In this document: positions 63,497 to 64,000 of the stretch, piece after piece
Layout of the letters: each line of letters starts with the position of its first letter
How positions within the stretch are numbered: the stretch's first letter is position 1
Source of the DNA: Listeria monocytogenes
Lineage (GTDB): Bacteria > Bacillota > Bacilli > Lactobacillales > Listeriaceae
Assembly (NCBI RefSeq): GCF_041765605.1
Contig: NZ_CP168900.1
Span: 2,915,729 to 2,979,728 of the forward strand
Length of the DNA: 64,000 nt
Direction: 5' to 3'
Made by a program: the position numbers and the translations under genes
The notes under the pieces: model-generated
The model's database searches: none
What the model saw: only the letters and a program-made list of their open reading frames with translations
What the model was told of the DNA's origin: nothing

Positions 63497-64000
63497 TTTT
63501 CACAACCTCATTTTTTTGTCTTTTTCTTATTCTGGTAAATAGTTTAACACATTGTCGCAATGAAATCCTTTTCCAGAAAGTGTGGATAACTCGTTAATAA
63601 CGTCATTTTTTTGTGGATAACCTTTTAATCTACTTTAAACTTATACACAATTAGTGGTTAATTACACACAATGGCTTGTGGATAATTAAATCTAACAATT
63701 TCGTTACAGATTTCTTTACACACAAGTTATACACAAGTTAACTGGCTGTGGACAACCGTTTTTCACATCTGGACAGTTTTGTGGATAGATTTTGTAAGTC
63801 CTTGCTATCAGAGTGATTTTCTGATATTATAATTCCTGTCGAATAGAAATATAGCTGGGGAAAACTAAAGTTATCCACAATACATTTTTACTTTGTGGAT
63901 AATTTTTTAACAGTGTTTGGATAACCTTATCCATGGCTTTTTCTATCTGTGGATAACTTTATAGCATCCATTTACATTACATAAAAAAGGGGGGTTACTA
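63497..64000. other. Replication origin region (DnaA-box cluster upstream of dnaA)
   Basis: Six perfect DnaA boxes (TTATCCACA or its complement) lie at 63581-63589, 63612-63620, 63677-63685, 63871-63879, 63894-63902 and 63948-63956. At least five boxes have one mismatch (63641-63649, 63727-63735, 63747-63755, 63780-63788, 63916-63924). The DNA is AT-rich and gene-free. The rpmH flank and the purine-rich end of the window (AAAAAAGGGGGG) fit the region just before dnaA, which would begin to the right. Confidence 0.93.

Noticed and set aside
1..64000. CRISPR array or insertion sequence
   Set aside because: No regularly spaced short repeats, no transposase motifs and no IS-type terminal inverted repeats were seen on either strand.

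Overview
The window is about 64 kb of low-GC Firmicute chromosome that reads as Listeria (sensu stricto, close to L. monocytogenes or L. innocua). The gene order is the one I remember for the lmo2799 to lmo2856 stretch: a mannitol-type PTS gene, nanE, rsmG, mnmG and mnmE at the left; serC-serA, a sugar-phosphorylase operon and the rhamnose operon in the middle; and jag, yidC, rnpA and rpmH at the right, running into a DnaA-box-rich replication origin at 63.5-64.0 kb. Six perfect 16-bp parS palindromes (TGTTTCACGTGAAACA) are scattered over the window, as expected for origin-proximal DNA bound by ParB. In Bacillus, mnmE-mnmG-rsmG lie directly beside jag-yidC-rnpA-rpmH. Here about 47 kb of metabolic and accessory genes separate the two halves, and rsmG is further cut off from mnmG by about 7.5 kb of accessory DNA.

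Layout. 0-2.1 kb: end of an amino-sugar/PTS operon. 2.3-13.8 kb: rsmG, then two accessory modules, then mnmG and mnmE. The first module looks like a type VII secretion lipase-toxin operon: four tandem membrane-anchored DUF1310-like proteins, a lipase with a C-terminal helical tail, and two small helical partners. The second is a two-gene AbiH plus HEPN-motif defence candidate, bracketed by two copies of the mnmG 3' end and terminator. 14-25.5 kb: a lipoprotein D,D-carboxypeptidase, DUF4303 and SMUG2-like genes, a TetR/SDR pair, two M20 amidohydrolases around an MFS gene, and a large AraC regulator with a glycoside-hydrolase-like C-terminus. 25.7-26.7 kb: an AT-rich Abi_2/AbiD-F type gene, in the slot where I remember inlJ in L. 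monocytogenes EGD-e. 27-34.5 kb: DUF1015, serine biosynthesis, a MarR/MFS pair, a YolD-like gene under a LexA box, a nitroreductase and a thioredoxin.

34.5-47.5 kb is a divergent LacI-controlled operon with the gene order of the E. coli ycj cluster (GH13_18 phosphorylase, sugar ABC transporter, ycjQ/R/S-like guloside-converting enzymes, GH65 phosphorylase, beta-phosphoglucomutase), plus a glycerate kinase. That extra gene suggests glucosylglycerate as one substrate. 47.5-53.9 kb: an orphan tRNA-Val, two tandem DUF3857/transglutaminase-like proteins (one lacking its catalytic Cys and His), a GNAT and a drug-efflux MFS. 53.9-60.2 kb: the L-rhamnose operon (transporter-rhaB-rhaA-rhaD-rhaM) with a divergent AraC activator. 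60.2-64 kb: an ASCH protein, jag-yidC-rnpA-rpmH, an unrecognised 156-residue gene, and the origin upstream of dnaA, which lies beyond the window.

All functions come from reading motifs and neighbourhoods. No database search was run, and statements about other genomes are from memory.
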